Shown: piece after piece, positions 35,729 to 44,500 of the stretch
How the letters are laid out: each line of letters starts with the position of its first letter
Numbering within the stretch: the stretch's first letter is position 1
Assembly: GCF_014204795.1 (NCBI RefSeq)
Contig: NZ_JACHMB010000001.1
Span: forward strand, 12,986,501-13,050,500
Origin: Nonomuraea jabiensis
GTDB lineage: Bacteria; Actinomycetota; Actinomycetes; Streptosporangiales; Streptosporangiaceae
Length of the DNA: 64,000 nt
Reading direction: 5' to 3'
Program-made: the position numbers and the translations under genes
The notes under the pieces: generated by a model
Database searches by the model: none
What the model saw: only the letters and a program-made list of their open reading frames with translations
What the model was told of the DNA's origin: nothing

Positions 35729-35854
35729 GTGGGCAGGCACGCCAAGCCCCATAGTCCCAAGGACGAGCTACCAGAGCCCCAAGAGGACTCCCCCGAGGAC
35801 GAAATCCACACCAGCCGCGGGAAACACGCCAAAGACCGGCAACCGTCACAGTAG
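35729..35854 (+). CDS. Small charged protein with GRHAK termini
   Basis: 41 residues from GTG 35729, preceded by AAAGGAG. Starts GRHAKPHSPKDELPEP and ends SRGKHAKDRQPSQ; the (G)RHAK/GKHAK motif at both ends and the Pro/Glu/Asp middle suggest a disordered peptide. Two copies of TTACTCTT (about 35658 and 35693) lie upstream and may be regulatory. No family recognised. Confidence 0.6.
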   Translation: MGRHAKPHSPKDELPEPQEDSPEDEIHTSRGKHAKDRQPSQ

Positions 35855-35981
35855 ACGCGCCCCGCCCCTCTCCACGGGGGACGGTGCGCCCACTGGAAAG
35901 TTGCGCGCTGAAATAAGCCGGGAGGCTTCGTGGCTCGCCACGCGATGGTGACCAGGGTCCGCGGCGTGCCCCGGCAGGTCA

Positions 35982-36125
35982 CCGTCTTTCGAGGGCAGCA
36001 CCGTGATCAACCGCAAGGACTTCGGCATCACGTACAACGCGGTTCTGGAGACGGGCGGCGTGATGATCTCCGAACAGGTCACGCTCGAGTTCGACCTGTC
36101 GGCCGTCAAGGCCGCCGCCGACCTC
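35982..36125 (+). pseudogene. YceI-family C-terminal remnant
   Basis: The frame STVINRKDFGITYNAVLETG then GVMISEQVTLEFDLSAVKAA matches the end of YceI lipocalin-like proteins (INRxDFGxxxNxxLETGGxxVSDxVxxEFDxSA). The N-terminal part of the family is absent upstream. This is a gene remnant. Confidence 0.75.
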
Positions 36126-36147
36126 CAAGGACACTTCAGGCAAGCGG

Positions 36148-36618
36148 TCACCGCATGGCGGCTTCGGTCGTCTCCTTGATGTACGCGTTCCGCAGCAGGA
36201 TCAGCCTGGTCAGGTAACGCCGCAGGACGAGAGCGTCGGCGAGAGCGCCCAGGGGACCGGCGGGCGCGGCGAAGTCGACGACGTCCTTCATGAGGGTCGC
36301 CTCGACGCCGCTGTCGGGTGCCGGTTCGAAGGTGTGCGCGTGGCGCCAATGCCGGAACGGGCCGCTTACCTGTTCGTCGACGAAGTACGAGGGCCGGACG
36401 TGGGCGCTGATCGTCGAGGTCAGGTGCCAGGTGAGGCCGAAGTGCCGCGCTCGCCACGTCACTTGGTCGCCCAGGGAGAGGACTCCGGAGGTGACCCCCG
36501 CGACTGCCTGCTCGCGCGAGCCGCGCATGGAGGAGGTGTGCAGCTCGACCGACAGGGACGCGTCGAAGACGACCGGCGGCGGCGCGAGGACCAGGGTGGT
36601 CACTTCGAAGCGGGACAT
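36148..36618 (-). CDS. SRPBCC-family lipid/ligand-binding protein
   Basis: 156 residues fitting the START-like SRPBCC fold (polyketide cyclase type): PPVVFDASLSVELH, GDQVTWRARHFGLTW, LMKDVVDFAAPAGPLGALAD. Function unknown; members bind hydrophobic ligands or act as cell-surface cyclases. It lies on the minus strand behind tmsB, with 100 bp between, and is not obviously in the same operon. Confidence 0.85.
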   Translation of the reverse strand: MSRFEVTTLVLAPPPVVFDASLSVELHTSSMRGSREQAVAGVTSGVLSLGDQVTWRARHFGLTWHLTSTISAHVRPSYFVDEQVSGPFRHWRHAHTFEPAPDSGVEATLMKDVVDFAAPAGPLGALADALVLRRYLTRLILLRNAYIKETTEAAMR

Positions 36619-36720
36619 GCGCGGATCTTAACCATCACGCGAAAGGCGTCACCGTGCGGGTGCGGCGACTCCCTTGGGAGGCGCCGGCTGAGTGCTCGGC
36701 GCCGCCCAAGGCGAAGGGGT

Positions 36721-37980
36721 TCAGGGCCAGTTGAGGGCCGGGCGGAGGGGGACGCCGGAGCGGCCGTTCTTGTCGAGCTTGACGCCCAGCACCTGGTGCA
36801 GCTGGACCTTGTTGCGCTCGAAGCCCACGATGCAGCCCGCCATGTACAGGGCCCACACCCGGGCCGTGCCCATGCCGACCTCCTCGACCGCGTCCGACCA
36901 GTTGGCGTCGAGGTTGTCGCACCAGTGGCGCAGCGTCTTGGCGTAGTGCTCGCGCAGGTTCTCCTCGTGGCGGATCTCGAAGCCGGTGTCCTCCATCTGC
37001 CGGACCAGCCAGCCGACCGACTCCAGCTCGCCGTCGGGGAAGACGTACCGGTTGATGAAGCCGCCCTTGTTGAACGTCTTCTCCTTGCCGGTCGGCCGCG
37101 TGATGCAGTGGTTGAGGATCCGGCCGCCCGGCTTGAGCTTGCCGTACAGGAACTGGAAGTACGACGGGACGTTGGCCTTGCCGATGTGCTCGGTGAGGCC
37201 GATCGAGCTGACCGCGTCGAAGTTCGACTCCTTGACGTCGCGGTAGTCCATGAAGCGGACCTCCGCCAGGTCCTGCAGGCCCGCGTCCGCGATGGCCTTC
37301 TGGGCCCACTCGGCCTGCTGGCGGCTCAGCGTCACGCCGAGGGCCTTGACGCCGTAGTGCTTGGCGGCGTGCATGACCATCCCGCCCCAGCCGCAGCCGA
37401 CGTCCAGCAGGCGCATGCCCGGCTTGAGGTCGAGCTTGCGGGCCACCAGGTCGAACTTGGCGTACTGGGCCTCCTCGAGCGTCGCCTCCTCCGAGGGGAA
37501 GACGGCGCACGTGTACGCCATGGACGGCCCCAGGACCCACTCGTAGAAGCGGTTGGAGACGTCGTAGTGGTGGTGGATGGCCTCGGCGTCACGCTGCTTG
37601 GCGTGCCGGGAGCCCAGTTTCGCCAGGGCGCTCTGGCGCATCTCCTGTGGGGGTGGTGGCACCCGCATGAGGAGTGGTTTGACGCCGAGGGCGCGGACGG
37701 CGGCGATCTTCTCCTGGGTGGTCAGGTCGTTGGTGGTGATGTTCCACATGCGGTCGAGCAGGGCGTACATGTCGCCGTGCACGTCGATGTGGCCGGAGAT
37801 GTACGCCCTGGCCAGGCCCAGCTCCCCGGGCGCCTGCGCCAGATAGGCGACCGCGATCGGCGACTTGACCTCGATGCACAGGTCGGACCCGTCCGGACCC
37901 GCCTTGCTGCCGTCGTACGCCTGGAACGCGACGTTCGCTTCCGAGCCGACGATTTTCTCAAAGATGGTTGCCAGCGCCAC
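36721..37980 (-). CDS. tmsB: Fatty-acyl phospholipid methyltransferase (10-methylene stearate synthase type)
   Basis: 419 residues of the cyclopropane-fatty-acid synthase family: HHHYDVSNRFYEWVLGPSMAYTCA, SAM motif LLDVGCGWGG, and EHIGKANVPSYF. Directly downstream of an FAD oxidoreductase it forms the known pair TmsB/TmsA (BfaB/BfaA in mycobacteria) that converts oleoyl chains of phospholipids to 10-methylene and then 10-methylstearoyl (tuberculostearoyl) chains. GTG at 37980 follows GGAAGGTG inside the end of tmsA. The family call is firm; the 10-methyl role rests on the pairing. Confidence 0.88.
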   Translation of the reverse strand: MALATIFEKIVGSEANVAFQAYDGSKAGPDGSDLCIEVKSPIAVAYLAQAPGELGLARAYISGHIDVHGDMYALLDRMWNITTNDLTTQEKIAAVRALGVKPLLMRVPPPPQEMRQSALAKLGSRHAKQRDAEAIHHHYDVSNRFYEWVLGPSMAYTCAVFPSEEATLEEAQYAKFDLVARKLDLKPGMRLLDVGCGWGGMVMHAAKHYGVKALGVTLSRQQAEWAQKAIADAGLQDLAEVRFMDYRDVKESNFDAVSSIGLTEHIGKANVPSYFQFLYGKLKPGGRILNHCITRPTGKEKTFNKGGFINRYVFPDGELESVGWLVRQMEDTGFEIRHEENLREHYAKTLRHWCDNLDANWSDAVEEVGMGTARVWALYMAGCIVGFERNKVQLHQVLGVKLDKNGRSGVPLRPALNWP

Positions 37981-37983
37981 AGT

Positions 37984-39345
37984 TCACCTTCCCGCTACAC
38001 ATTTTTCGTAGAGGTCAAGCAGGCGACCGTTCGGGTCGTATTCCCGCTTGACAGGCCAGTAGGCGTCGCCGTTGTACAGCTGCCAGAACTGCTCGCGAGC
38101 GTAGAACGAGGTCGAGTAGAGCGACTTGTGACCGTCGAGCTCGTGCACTTCGCGCTCGATCAGCCGGTTGTAGTAGCCGTCGAACTGCCCCCGCGGCAAC
38201 GGCACCATGCCCCAGAATCCGAAGTTGACGTAGAGCCTGCCCGGCTCCAGAGGGTAGAGCGGCCAGCGCGAGCTCGCACGCAGCGGGCACATCCACACCG
38301 GTGTCATGCCCACCTTGTCGTGGAAGAACTCCAGGAACTCCGCCCCCCGCTCGACCGGAGCCTCCACGTCCTGGATCACGGACTCCTGCACGGGCTGGTC
38401 GCGCCACCTGTCGATGCGGGCGGTGACGCCGTACTTCCGGTCCAGCGCCACCAGGCGGCGGTAGACGTCGGAGCGCATCCAGCGGCGCGGCATGAGGGAG
38501 CGCACGACGGGCTGCTGCACGCCGAACGCCCGCGAGCACCAGAACCAGTCGGTGTCCCAGCGCCACAGGTAGTCGCGCACGCTCAGCCAGTCGCGGTTGC
38601 GCTGCCGGATCGACTGGTAGTAGATGCGCATCCCCGTGTAGTCCGAGACATAAGGCGCACGCTCGGCGAACCGGCCGACCGTGATGTACATCTCCCCCGG
38701 GGTGAAGTAGACGCCGTCGACGAAGTCGACGCTCTCCCCGTCGTGCACCATGCTGTCGCAGATCTCCTGCAGGGCCAGCATGCACTTGGCCGCATCCGTG
38801 AACTTGACGTGCGTGAGACGCACGTACGGCTGGACCTTGCGGAGCTTGATCCGGATGCGCAGGGCGTAGCCCAGCGTGCCGTAGGAGTTGGGGAACGCCC
38901 GGAAGAGCTCCCGGTGCTCGTTGTCGTCGCGGGCCACGATGACGCGCCCGTCACCGGTGAGGATCTCGAGCTCCTCCACCGACTCGTGCGGCAGGCCGTC
39001 CCGGAAGCTCGTGGACTCGATGCCGAGCCCGGTCACGGCGCCGCCCAGCGTGATCGTCTTGAGCTGCGGCACCACGTACGGCATGAGCCCGTACGGCAAG
39101 GTGGCGTCCACCAGGTGCTCGTACGTCGTCATGCCCTGGACCTCGGCCGTCATGGTCTCAGGGTCGACGCTGATGACCTCGTCGAGATCCCTGGCCGAGA
39201 GCTTGGCCGTCCTGCCGCCGTCGCGGAACCTGAAGAGGTTGGACGTGGACTTGGCCAGGCGCGGGGCGGCACCGCCCGGGATCTCGGCGTACGACTGCCG
39301 GATCTGCTCTACTGCCCGTTGGTGTGTCGACATCTTCGTCGTCAC
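37984..39345 (-). CDS. tmsA: FAD-binding oxidoreductase partner of the methyltransferase
   Basis: 453 residues: a PCMH-type FAD domain at the N-terminus (VPQLKTITLGGAVTGLGIE) and a C-terminal domain like DHCR24-type reductases (PLYPLEPGRLYVNFGFWG). In the TmsAB system it reduces the 10-methylene group using NADPH. Three bases separate it from tmsB. GTG at 39345 overlaps the stop of a 35-codon upstream frame. Members of Streptosporangiaceae are rich in 10-methyl fatty acids, which fits. Confidence 0.87.
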   Translation of the reverse strand: MTTKMSTHQRAVEQIRQSYAEIPGGAAPRLAKSTSNLFRFRDGGRTAKLSARDLDEVISVDPETMTAEVQGMTTYEHLVDATLPYGLMPYVVPQLKTITLGGAVTGLGIESTSFRDGLPHESVEELEILTGDGRVIVARDDNEHRELFRAFPNSYGTLGYALRIRIKLRKVQPYVRLTHVKFTDAAKCMLALQEICDSMVHDGESVDFVDGVYFTPGEMYITVGRFAERAPYVSDYTGMRIYYQSIRQRNRDWLSVRDYLWRWDTDWFWCSRAFGVQQPVVRSLMPRRWMRSDVYRRLVALDRKYGVTARIDRWRDQPVQESVIQDVEAPVERGAEFLEFFHDKVGMTPVWMCPLRASSRWPLYPLEPGRLYVNFGFWGMVPLPRGQFDGYYNRLIEREVHELDGHKSLYSTSFYAREQFWQLYNGDAYWPVKREYDPNGRLLDLYEKCVAGR

Positions 39346-39449
39346 GGCACAAGCACCCCCTTGAGCTGGTAGAGATCGTCCGTAAGAAGGTATCTCCCGT
39401 GGGCGACCTCGAATAGACCGGGGTCGTTAAAGACACGAAAACTGTTCAT
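39342..39449 (-). CDS. Candidate 35-residue upstream ORF coupled to tmsA
   Basis: Begins MNSFRVFNDPG and ends LYQLKGVLVP; its TGA overlaps the tmsA GTG (GTGA). Its codon use is unusual here: many T- or A-ending codons (TTT, CTT, CTA, AGA), unlike its neighbours. It may be a regulatory upstream peptide rather than a stable protein, or chance. No ribosome site is clear. Confidence 0.4.
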   Translation of the reverse strand: MNSFRVFNDPGLFEVAHGRYLLTDDLYQLKGVLVP

Positions 39450-39466
39450 AGTGACAGGTGAAATGC

Positions 39467-40450
39467 CTAAGTGGTAGGCGATTGCGTAAACTTTCTGCGG
39501 ATCGTGGAGCTTACGCCATTGAGTACGTTCTGCACCTCGCGACCCCCGACAGCGGCGCTCAGGTTGTCCAGGGTGGCCGTGAGCAGACGGCCCGTGGCCT
39601 CGGGCGTGACGCCCGCGACATGCGGCGACAGCAGGACGTTGGGGAGGTCCCTCAGCGGGTCGTCGGCCGGCAGGGGCTCCACGTCGAACACGTCGAGCGC
39701 CGCGCCGCCCAGGTGCCCCTCGCGCAGGGCCGTGACGAGCGCCCGCTGGTCCACGACGCCACCCCGCGCGGCGTTGACGAGCAGGGCACCCTGCTTCATG
39801 CGGCCGGGGTCGACGAGGCCGCGGGTCTCCTCGGACAGCGCGATGACCACGACGAGCACGTCGCTGGAGGAGATCAGCTCCGGCAGGTCCGTGAAGCCGG
39901 GGTCCTCGCGGGGCGTGCGCGTCCAGTAGGAGACCTGGCAGCCGAGGGCGCGGAACATCTCCGCGCAGGTGGCGCCGATCGGGCCGTACCCGACGATGCC
40001 GACGCGGCGCCCGCGCAGCTCGTAGGGCTGCAGGCCCTGCTGCGGCCACTCACCCGCGCGTACGGCGGCGTCGGCGGCGGCCAGCTTGCGCGACAGCGAG
40101 AGCGTGGCCGCCAGGCACCACTCCGAGACCGCCCCCGCGCTGACGCCCGGCGTGTTGGCCAGCGGCACCCCGGCCGCCGCCAGCGCGTCGAGGTCGTGGC
40201 CGTCCACGCCCACGGACGGCTGCTGCACGAACGCCAGCAGGGGCGCGGCCTTGACCGCCTGGGCGTCCATCGCGAGCGTGCCCGTCCAGTCGCCGAGCAC
40301 GATCTCCGCCTCCGGCAGCGCGGCCAGCAGGGCGTCCCTGTCGCGGGCCGCCGGCACGCGTACGGTCACCTGGTCGCCCAGCGGGGCGAGCAGGTGGCGC
40401 ATGAGCTCTTCGGGGAGCGGGGGCAGAGCGAGCAGGTTCCAGTGGCTCAT
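39467..40450 (-). CDS. D-2-hydroxyacid dehydrogenase family protein
   Basis: 327 residues. NAD-binding motif GRRVGIVGYGPIGATCAEMF, catalytic Arg in LVNAARGGVVD, Glu in FDVEPLP, and His in LSPHVAGVT. It reduces 2-oxo acids to D-2-hydroxy acids or the reverse; the substrate is not predictable. ATG overlaps the kinase stop by 4 bp, so both are in one transcript that may continue to tmsA-tmsB. Confidence 0.92.
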   Translation of the reverse strand: MSHWNLLALPPLPEELMRHLLAPLGDQVTVRVPAARDRDALLAALPEAEIVLGDWTGTLAMDAQAVKAAPLLAFVQQPSVGVDGHDLDALAAAGVPLANTPGVSAGAVSEWCLAATLSLSRKLAAADAAVRAGEWPQQGLQPYELRGRRVGIVGYGPIGATCAEMFRALGCQVSYWTRTPREDPGFTDLPELISSSDVLVVVIALSEETRGLVDPGRMKQGALLVNAARGGVVDQRALVTALREGHLGGAALDVFDVEPLPADDPLRDLPNVLLSPHVAGVTPEATGRLLTATLDNLSAAVGGREVQNVLNGVSSTIRRKFTQSPTT

Positions 40451-41985
40451 GCCCCCACAGTAAAGCTGCTGATCACCTGCCGCATCAGTCCCTTGTTACG
40501 CATCCACTGGGCCTCGTTGACCGTCCAGGACAGGATGTACGTCGTCTCGCCGATCGCGACGGCCCGGCGTACCTCGTGGTACCGGGTGCCCGGCGTGGCC
40601 CACGGGGCGTCGCCGCCGGTGCCCGCGGTCCAGGAGAACTCCCACTCCACGGCCTTCGTGCCCTGGTGCACGACGACCCTGCGGCCGCGGTTGACGACGT
40701 TCTGGGCGTTCTGCGTGACCGTTTCCTGCGCGTCGCGCATGAGCTGGTGCGGGTCGGCGGAGGAGTAGACGGCCTCCACCCCGAGATGCGCGTTCCGGTC
40801 CCGGCGCGTCCACTCGGTGTAGGCCTCCTTGAGGGCTCCGCGCCAGCCGGTGGGCCGCATGATGGACCAGCCGTCCCGCGACTTCCACGCGCGCACGATC
40901 GGGACGGCCCGGGTCACGCTGGGCGTCGGGGTGGGTGTCGCGCTCGGCGCCGGCGTGTCCGTGGCCGCCGGCGTGAGCGGGCGGGTCGCGGCGGCGGGCT
41001 GAGCGGTCTGCCGCGGGGCGCCCTCCGCCGGGGACGCCAGCTTGAAGTACGCCACCGACCCGCCCGCGATCACCAGGACCGCCGCGGCGGCCGCCGCGAG
41101 CACGGCACGGCCCCGGCCGCCGCCCCGTTTGCGCTCCGGCACGTCCCGGTCGTCGCTCGCGGGCTTGGCCGCGAGGATCGCCTGGAGCAGCCGGTCGGCC
41201 TCCGCGGCGTCGACCCGCTGCTCCGGCTCCTTCTGCAGCAGCCCGCGCAGGATCGGGTGCATGATCGGCGGGATCCTGCGGTAGTCGGGCTCCTCGTTGA
41301 GCAGCGCGTTGAGCGTCGCCATGGGGTCGCCCCGCTCGAACGGCGAGCGGCCCACCATGCACGCGTACAGGGTGGCGCCGAGCGACCACAGGTCGGAGGG
41401 CGGTCCCGCGTGCTCGGCGCGGACCCGCTCGGGAGCCAGGAAGCTCGGCGAGCCCGTGACCATGCCGGTCTTGGTGAGCGACGAGTCGCCCTCGGCGGTG
41501 GCGATGCCGAAGTCCATGAGCACGGCCCGGCCGTCCTCGGCCATCAGGATGTTGCTCGGCTTGACGTCGCGGTGCAGGATGCCCACCTCGTGGGCGGACC
41601 GCAGCGCGGACAGCACCTGCCGGCCCAACTCGGCCGCCTCCCGCACCGGGAGTGCGCCGGAGGTCAGCACGACCTCCTCCACCGTGGGGTGGCGCAGCAG
41701 CTCCATCACGATCCACGGACGGCCGCCCTCCTCGACGACGTCGTAGATCGCGACGACGGACGGATGGCTCAGCTTGGCCGCGGTGCGAGCCTCACGGGCG
41801 GTCCTTAAAAGCTGGCGCTCCTGCTCGCCCGGCGACAGCCCGTCGGGCAGCAGCACCTCCTTTATGGCGACCTGCCGGTTGAGCAGGGTGTCCTGCCCCT
41901 CCCAGACGACGCCCATGCCCCCGCGGCCCAGTTCGCGTACTAACTGGTAGCGTCCCGCGATGAGCCGGTTGCTATCCGAAACCAT
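40447..41985 (-). CDS. Membrane-anchored Ser/Thr protein kinase (PknB-like)
   Basis: 512 residues. Kinase domain about 13-270: glycine loop LGRGGMGVVWEG, Lys42, HRD 138-140 with KPSN, DFG 158-160, and activation loop SLTKTGMVTGSPSFLAPE. A transmembrane helix follows at about 294-314, a Pro/Thr linker, and a C-terminal extracellular domain of about 140 residues (SRDGWSIMRPTGWRG to QVISSFTVGA) of unknown ligand. Typical actinobacterial Hanks kinase that phosphorylates envelope or metabolic proteins. Confidence 0.95.
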   Translation of the reverse strand: MVSDSNRLIAGRYQLVRELGRGGMGVVWEGQDTLLNRQVAIKEVLLPDGLSPGEQERQLLRTAREARTAAKLSHPSVVAIYDVVEEGGRPWIVMELLRHPTVEEVVLTSGALPVREAAELGRQVLSALRSAHEVGILHRDVKPSNILMAEDGRAVLMDFGIATAEGDSSLTKTGMVTGSPSFLAPERVRAEHAGPPSDLWSLGATLYACMVGRSPFERGDPMATLNALLNEEPDYRRIPPIMHPILRGLLQKEPEQRVDAAEADRLLQAILAAKPASDDRDVPERKRGGGRGRAVLAAAAAAVLVIAGGSVAYFKLASPAEGAPRQTAQPAAATRPLTPAATDTPAPSATPTPTPSVTRAVPIVRAWKSRDGWSIMRPTGWRGALKEAYTEWTRRDRNAHLGVEAVYSSADPHQLMRDAQETVTQNAQNVVNRGRRVVVHQGTKAVEWEFSWTAGTGGDAPWATPGTRYHEVRRAVAIGETTYILSWTVNEAQWMRNKGLMRQVISSFTVGA

Positions 41986-42104
41986 GTCCTACCCCTGTTG
42001 ACCACCCGAACACAGTGGGCAAGTTTCCCATACCTCCCACCTTCTCGCCGGAAGGTCGCGAAGGCCGCTTGCGATAGATCACCGAAGGTTGTTCTACTGG
42101 GGAG

Positions 42105-43226
42105 ATGCCTGACGTTCACAGCGGCCCGCTCGCCGGGGTACGCGTACTGGAGCTCGCAGGGCTCGCACCTGGGCCGTTCGCCGGGATGATGCTGGCCGAC
42201 CACGGCGCCGAGGTGCTGCGCGTGGACCGCGTCAAGGCGGTCTCCGACCGGCCGCGCGGCGATGTCATGGATCGCGGCAAGCGCACGATCGGGCTGGACC
42301 TGAAGTCCCCCGAGGGCGTGGCCGCGTTCAAGGAGCTGGCGCGGCACGCCGACGTCGTGATCGAGGTGTTCCGCCCGGGCGTGGCCGAGCGGCTCGGCAT
42401 CGGCCCCGGCGACCTCCACGCGGTGAACGAGCGGCTGGTCTACGGCCGGATGACCGGCTGGGGCCAGGACGGGCCGCTCGCGTCCACCGCCGGTCACGAC
42501 ATCGACTACGTGGCGATCTCCGGCGTCCTGTCGATGCTGGGGCGCGCGGGCGACCGGCCGACCCCGCCGATCAACATCCTCGGCGACTTCGCCGGCGGCG
42601 GGCTGATGCTGGCGTACGGGGTCCTGCTGGCCCTGTTCGAGCGGGAGCGCACCGGCAAGGGGCGGGTGATCGACGCGGCCATGGTGGACGGGGCGGCGAT
42701 CCTGTTCTCGATGTTCTACCAGGCGGCGCAGAGCGGCCACTGGGGGCCGCGCGGCACGAACCTGCTCGACACGGGCGCGCCGCAGTACGACACGTACGAG
42801 ACGGCCGACGGCGGGTTCGTGGCCGTGGGCTCGCTGGAGCCGCAGTTCTGGGACGCGATGGTGAGCCTGATGGGCCTGACCGATCTGCCCGACAGGAACG
42901 ACAGGGCCCAGTGGCCGGCGCTGAAGGCACGCCTGGCCGAGGAGTTCGGCAAGCGCACGCGGGCCGAGTGGGAGGCGCTCTTCGAGGGCTCGGACGCGTG
43001 CGTCTCGCCCGTCCTGTCCATGGCCGAGGCGCCCCACCATCCGCACAACGCCGCCCGGGGCTCCTTCGTCGAGGTCGGCGGCGTCACCCAGCCGGTGCCC
43101 GCGCCCCGCCTGCTCGGCGCGCCCCGGCCGGACCTCTCCCCCGCCACCCGCCTCACCGACCTGTCGGGGTGGGGGCTGTCTCAGGAGGAGGCGGACAAAC
43201 TCCGCGGCCAGGGGGTGCTCGCGTAG
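42105..43226 (+). CDS. Alpha-methylacyl-CoA racemase / family III CoA-transferase
   Basis: 373 residues. N-terminal LAGVRVLELAGLAPGPFAGMMLADHGAEV, the catalytic His in STAGHDIDYVA and Asp in NILGDFAGGG correspond to the His/Asp pair of mycobacterial Mcr. It interconverts (2R)- and (2S)-methylacyl-CoA, needed to beta-oxidise branched or sterol side chains. This suits the nearby P450 and CoA-ligase genes. Overlaps the convergent monooxygenase gene by 46 bp. Confidence 0.9.
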   Translation: MPDVHSGPLAGVRVLELAGLAPGPFAGMMLADHGAEVLRVDRVKAVSDRPRGDVMDRGKRTIGLDLKSPEGVAAFKELARHADVVIEVFRPGVAERLGIGPGDLHAVNERLVYGRMTGWGQDGPLASTAGHDIDYVAISGVLSMLGRAGDRPTPPINILGDFAGGGLMLAYGVLLALFERERTGKGRVIDAAMVDGAAILFSMFYQAAQSGHWGPRGTNLLDTGAPQYDTYETADGGFVAVGSLEPQFWDAMVSLMGLTDLPDRNDRAQWPALKARLAEEFGKRTRAEWEALFEGSDACVSPVLSMAEAPHHPHNAARGSFVEVGGVTQPVPAPRLLGAPRPDLSPATRLTDLSGWGLSQEEADKLRGQGVLA

Positions 43227-44422
43227 TCCTTCAGCACGATCGAGTCGTGCAGCCGCACGCCCTTGCTGCTGACCTTGGCGGCTGCCGTGGTGAGCGCGAC
43301 CGGCAGGTGGTTGATCAGGCGCACCACCGCGCCCAGCGCCCAGAGGTCGAACCGGCTGCCGGGGACGATCCTCTTGGCCGCGTTGACGGCGAACGTACGG
43401 CTGCGGCGCACGTAATCGCCTATCTCGGCCTCGTAGGCGGGAAAGGCCCGCGTGTGGTCGCCGCCGTGGGCCGCGAGCTCGCCCGCCAGCACGTACGCCC
43501 CGACGACCGCCAGGCTCGTGCTCCCGCCGACGGCGGGGCCGGGGCAGTACCCGGCGTCGCCCACGAGCGTCACCCGGCCGCGTGACCAGGTGTCCATGCG
43601 CAGCTGCGTGATCGAGTCGAAGTAGAAGGCGGGCGTGCGCTCCAGCTCCGCCAGCAGCCGCGGCACCTGCCGGCCCATCCCCTCGAAGTGCTCGCGCAGC
43701 AGCTCCTTCTGCCGGGGGATGTCGCGGTGGTGGTAGTCGAGCTGCCGCGGCGTCCTGAACAGGAACACCGCCCGCGCGTCGTCCCCGTGCACGGAACCGA
43801 TCCCGGCCATCCGGCCCGCCCCCGCGATGACCTCCGTCCGGCCGTCGAGCCCGACGTAGCCGGGCACCGAGACGACGGCCAGATAGGCGCCGATCCACGT
43901 GGCGAAGTCCGACTCGGGGCCGAAGACCAGGCGGCGGACGTTCGAGTGCAGGCCGTCGGCGCCGACGACCAGGTCGTACGTGTCCGTCCTGCCGCTGTCG
44001 AAGGTGACCTCTCCATCGTCGCCGCCATCGCCGGAGATCGAGGCGATGGAGTCGCCGAACACGTAGTCGACGTCGTCCCTGGTGGCGTCGTAGAAGATCT
44101 CGCTCAGGTCGTCGCGCATGATCTCGACGTGCCGGTCGGAGACGGCGCTCATCATGCGGCGCAGCTCCAGCTCGATGGGCCGCGACCGGCCCTCCCGGTA
44201 CATCGTGAGCCGCTCGATGCCGGTCTTCTCCGCCATGACCTGCTCCAGCAGGCCCATCTTCTCGACGATGTCCATCGCCGGCCTGAACAGGTCGACGGCG
44301 TGGCCGCCGGTCTTCCTGAGCGCCGGGGCCCGCTCCACGACGGTGACGGTGAAGCCGTACCTGGTGAGCCAGTACGCGAGGACCGGGCCCGCGACGCTCG
44401 CTCCCGAGATGAGGATCCGCAT
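43181..44422 (-). CDS. FAD-dependent aromatic-type monooxygenase (TetX-like)
   Basis: 413 residues of class A flavoprotein monooxygenases: N-terminal GASVAGPVLAYWLTRYGF, VVGADGLHSNVRRL (DG motif) and GRVTLVGDAGYCPGPAVG (GD motif). It hydroxylates an aromatic or polyketide-like substrate with NAD(P)H. Divergent from a TetR gene across two near-identical operators, typical of substrate-induced detoxification. Confidence 0.9.
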   Translation of the reverse strand: MRILISGASVAGPVLAYWLTRYGFTVTVVERAPALRKTGGHAVDLFRPAMDIVEKMGLLEQVMAEKTGIERLTMYREGRSRPIELELRRMMSAVSDRHVEIMRDDLSEIFYDATRDDVDYVFGDSIASISGDGGDDGEVTFDSGRTDTYDLVVGADGLHSNVRRLVFGPESDFATWIGAYLAVVSVPGYVGLDGRTEVIAGAGRMAGIGSVHGDDARAVFLFRTPRQLDYHHRDIPRQKELLREHFEGMGRQVPRLLAELERTPAFYFDSITQLRMDTWSRGRVTLVGDAGYCPGPAVGGSTSLAVVGAYVLAGELAAHGGDHTRAFPAYEAEIGDYVRRSRTFAVNAAKRIVPGSRFDLWALGAVVRLINHLPVALTTAAAKVSSKGVRLHDSIVLKDYASTPWPRSLSASS

Positions 44423-44431
44423 GACCGCCTC

Positions 44432-44485
44432 CTTACTTAACGGATGGTAAGTGCCACGCTAGCAGCTTACTTAACGATAGGTAAG
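44432..44485. promoter_or_regulatory. Twin TetR operators
   Basis: CTTACTTAACGGATGGTAAG (44432-44451) and CTTACTTAACGATAGGTAAG (44466-44485) are two copies of an imperfect 18-20 bp palindrome, 34 bp apart, filling the gap between the monooxygenase and tetR. Confidence 0.85.
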
Positions 44486-44500
44486 GGGTATTCTTCAGCC

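Noticed and set aside
36334..39372. 1012-codon plus-strand open frame
   Set aside because: It runs opposite tmsB and tmsA, has the composition of a third-position shadow, and crosses real gene boundaries.
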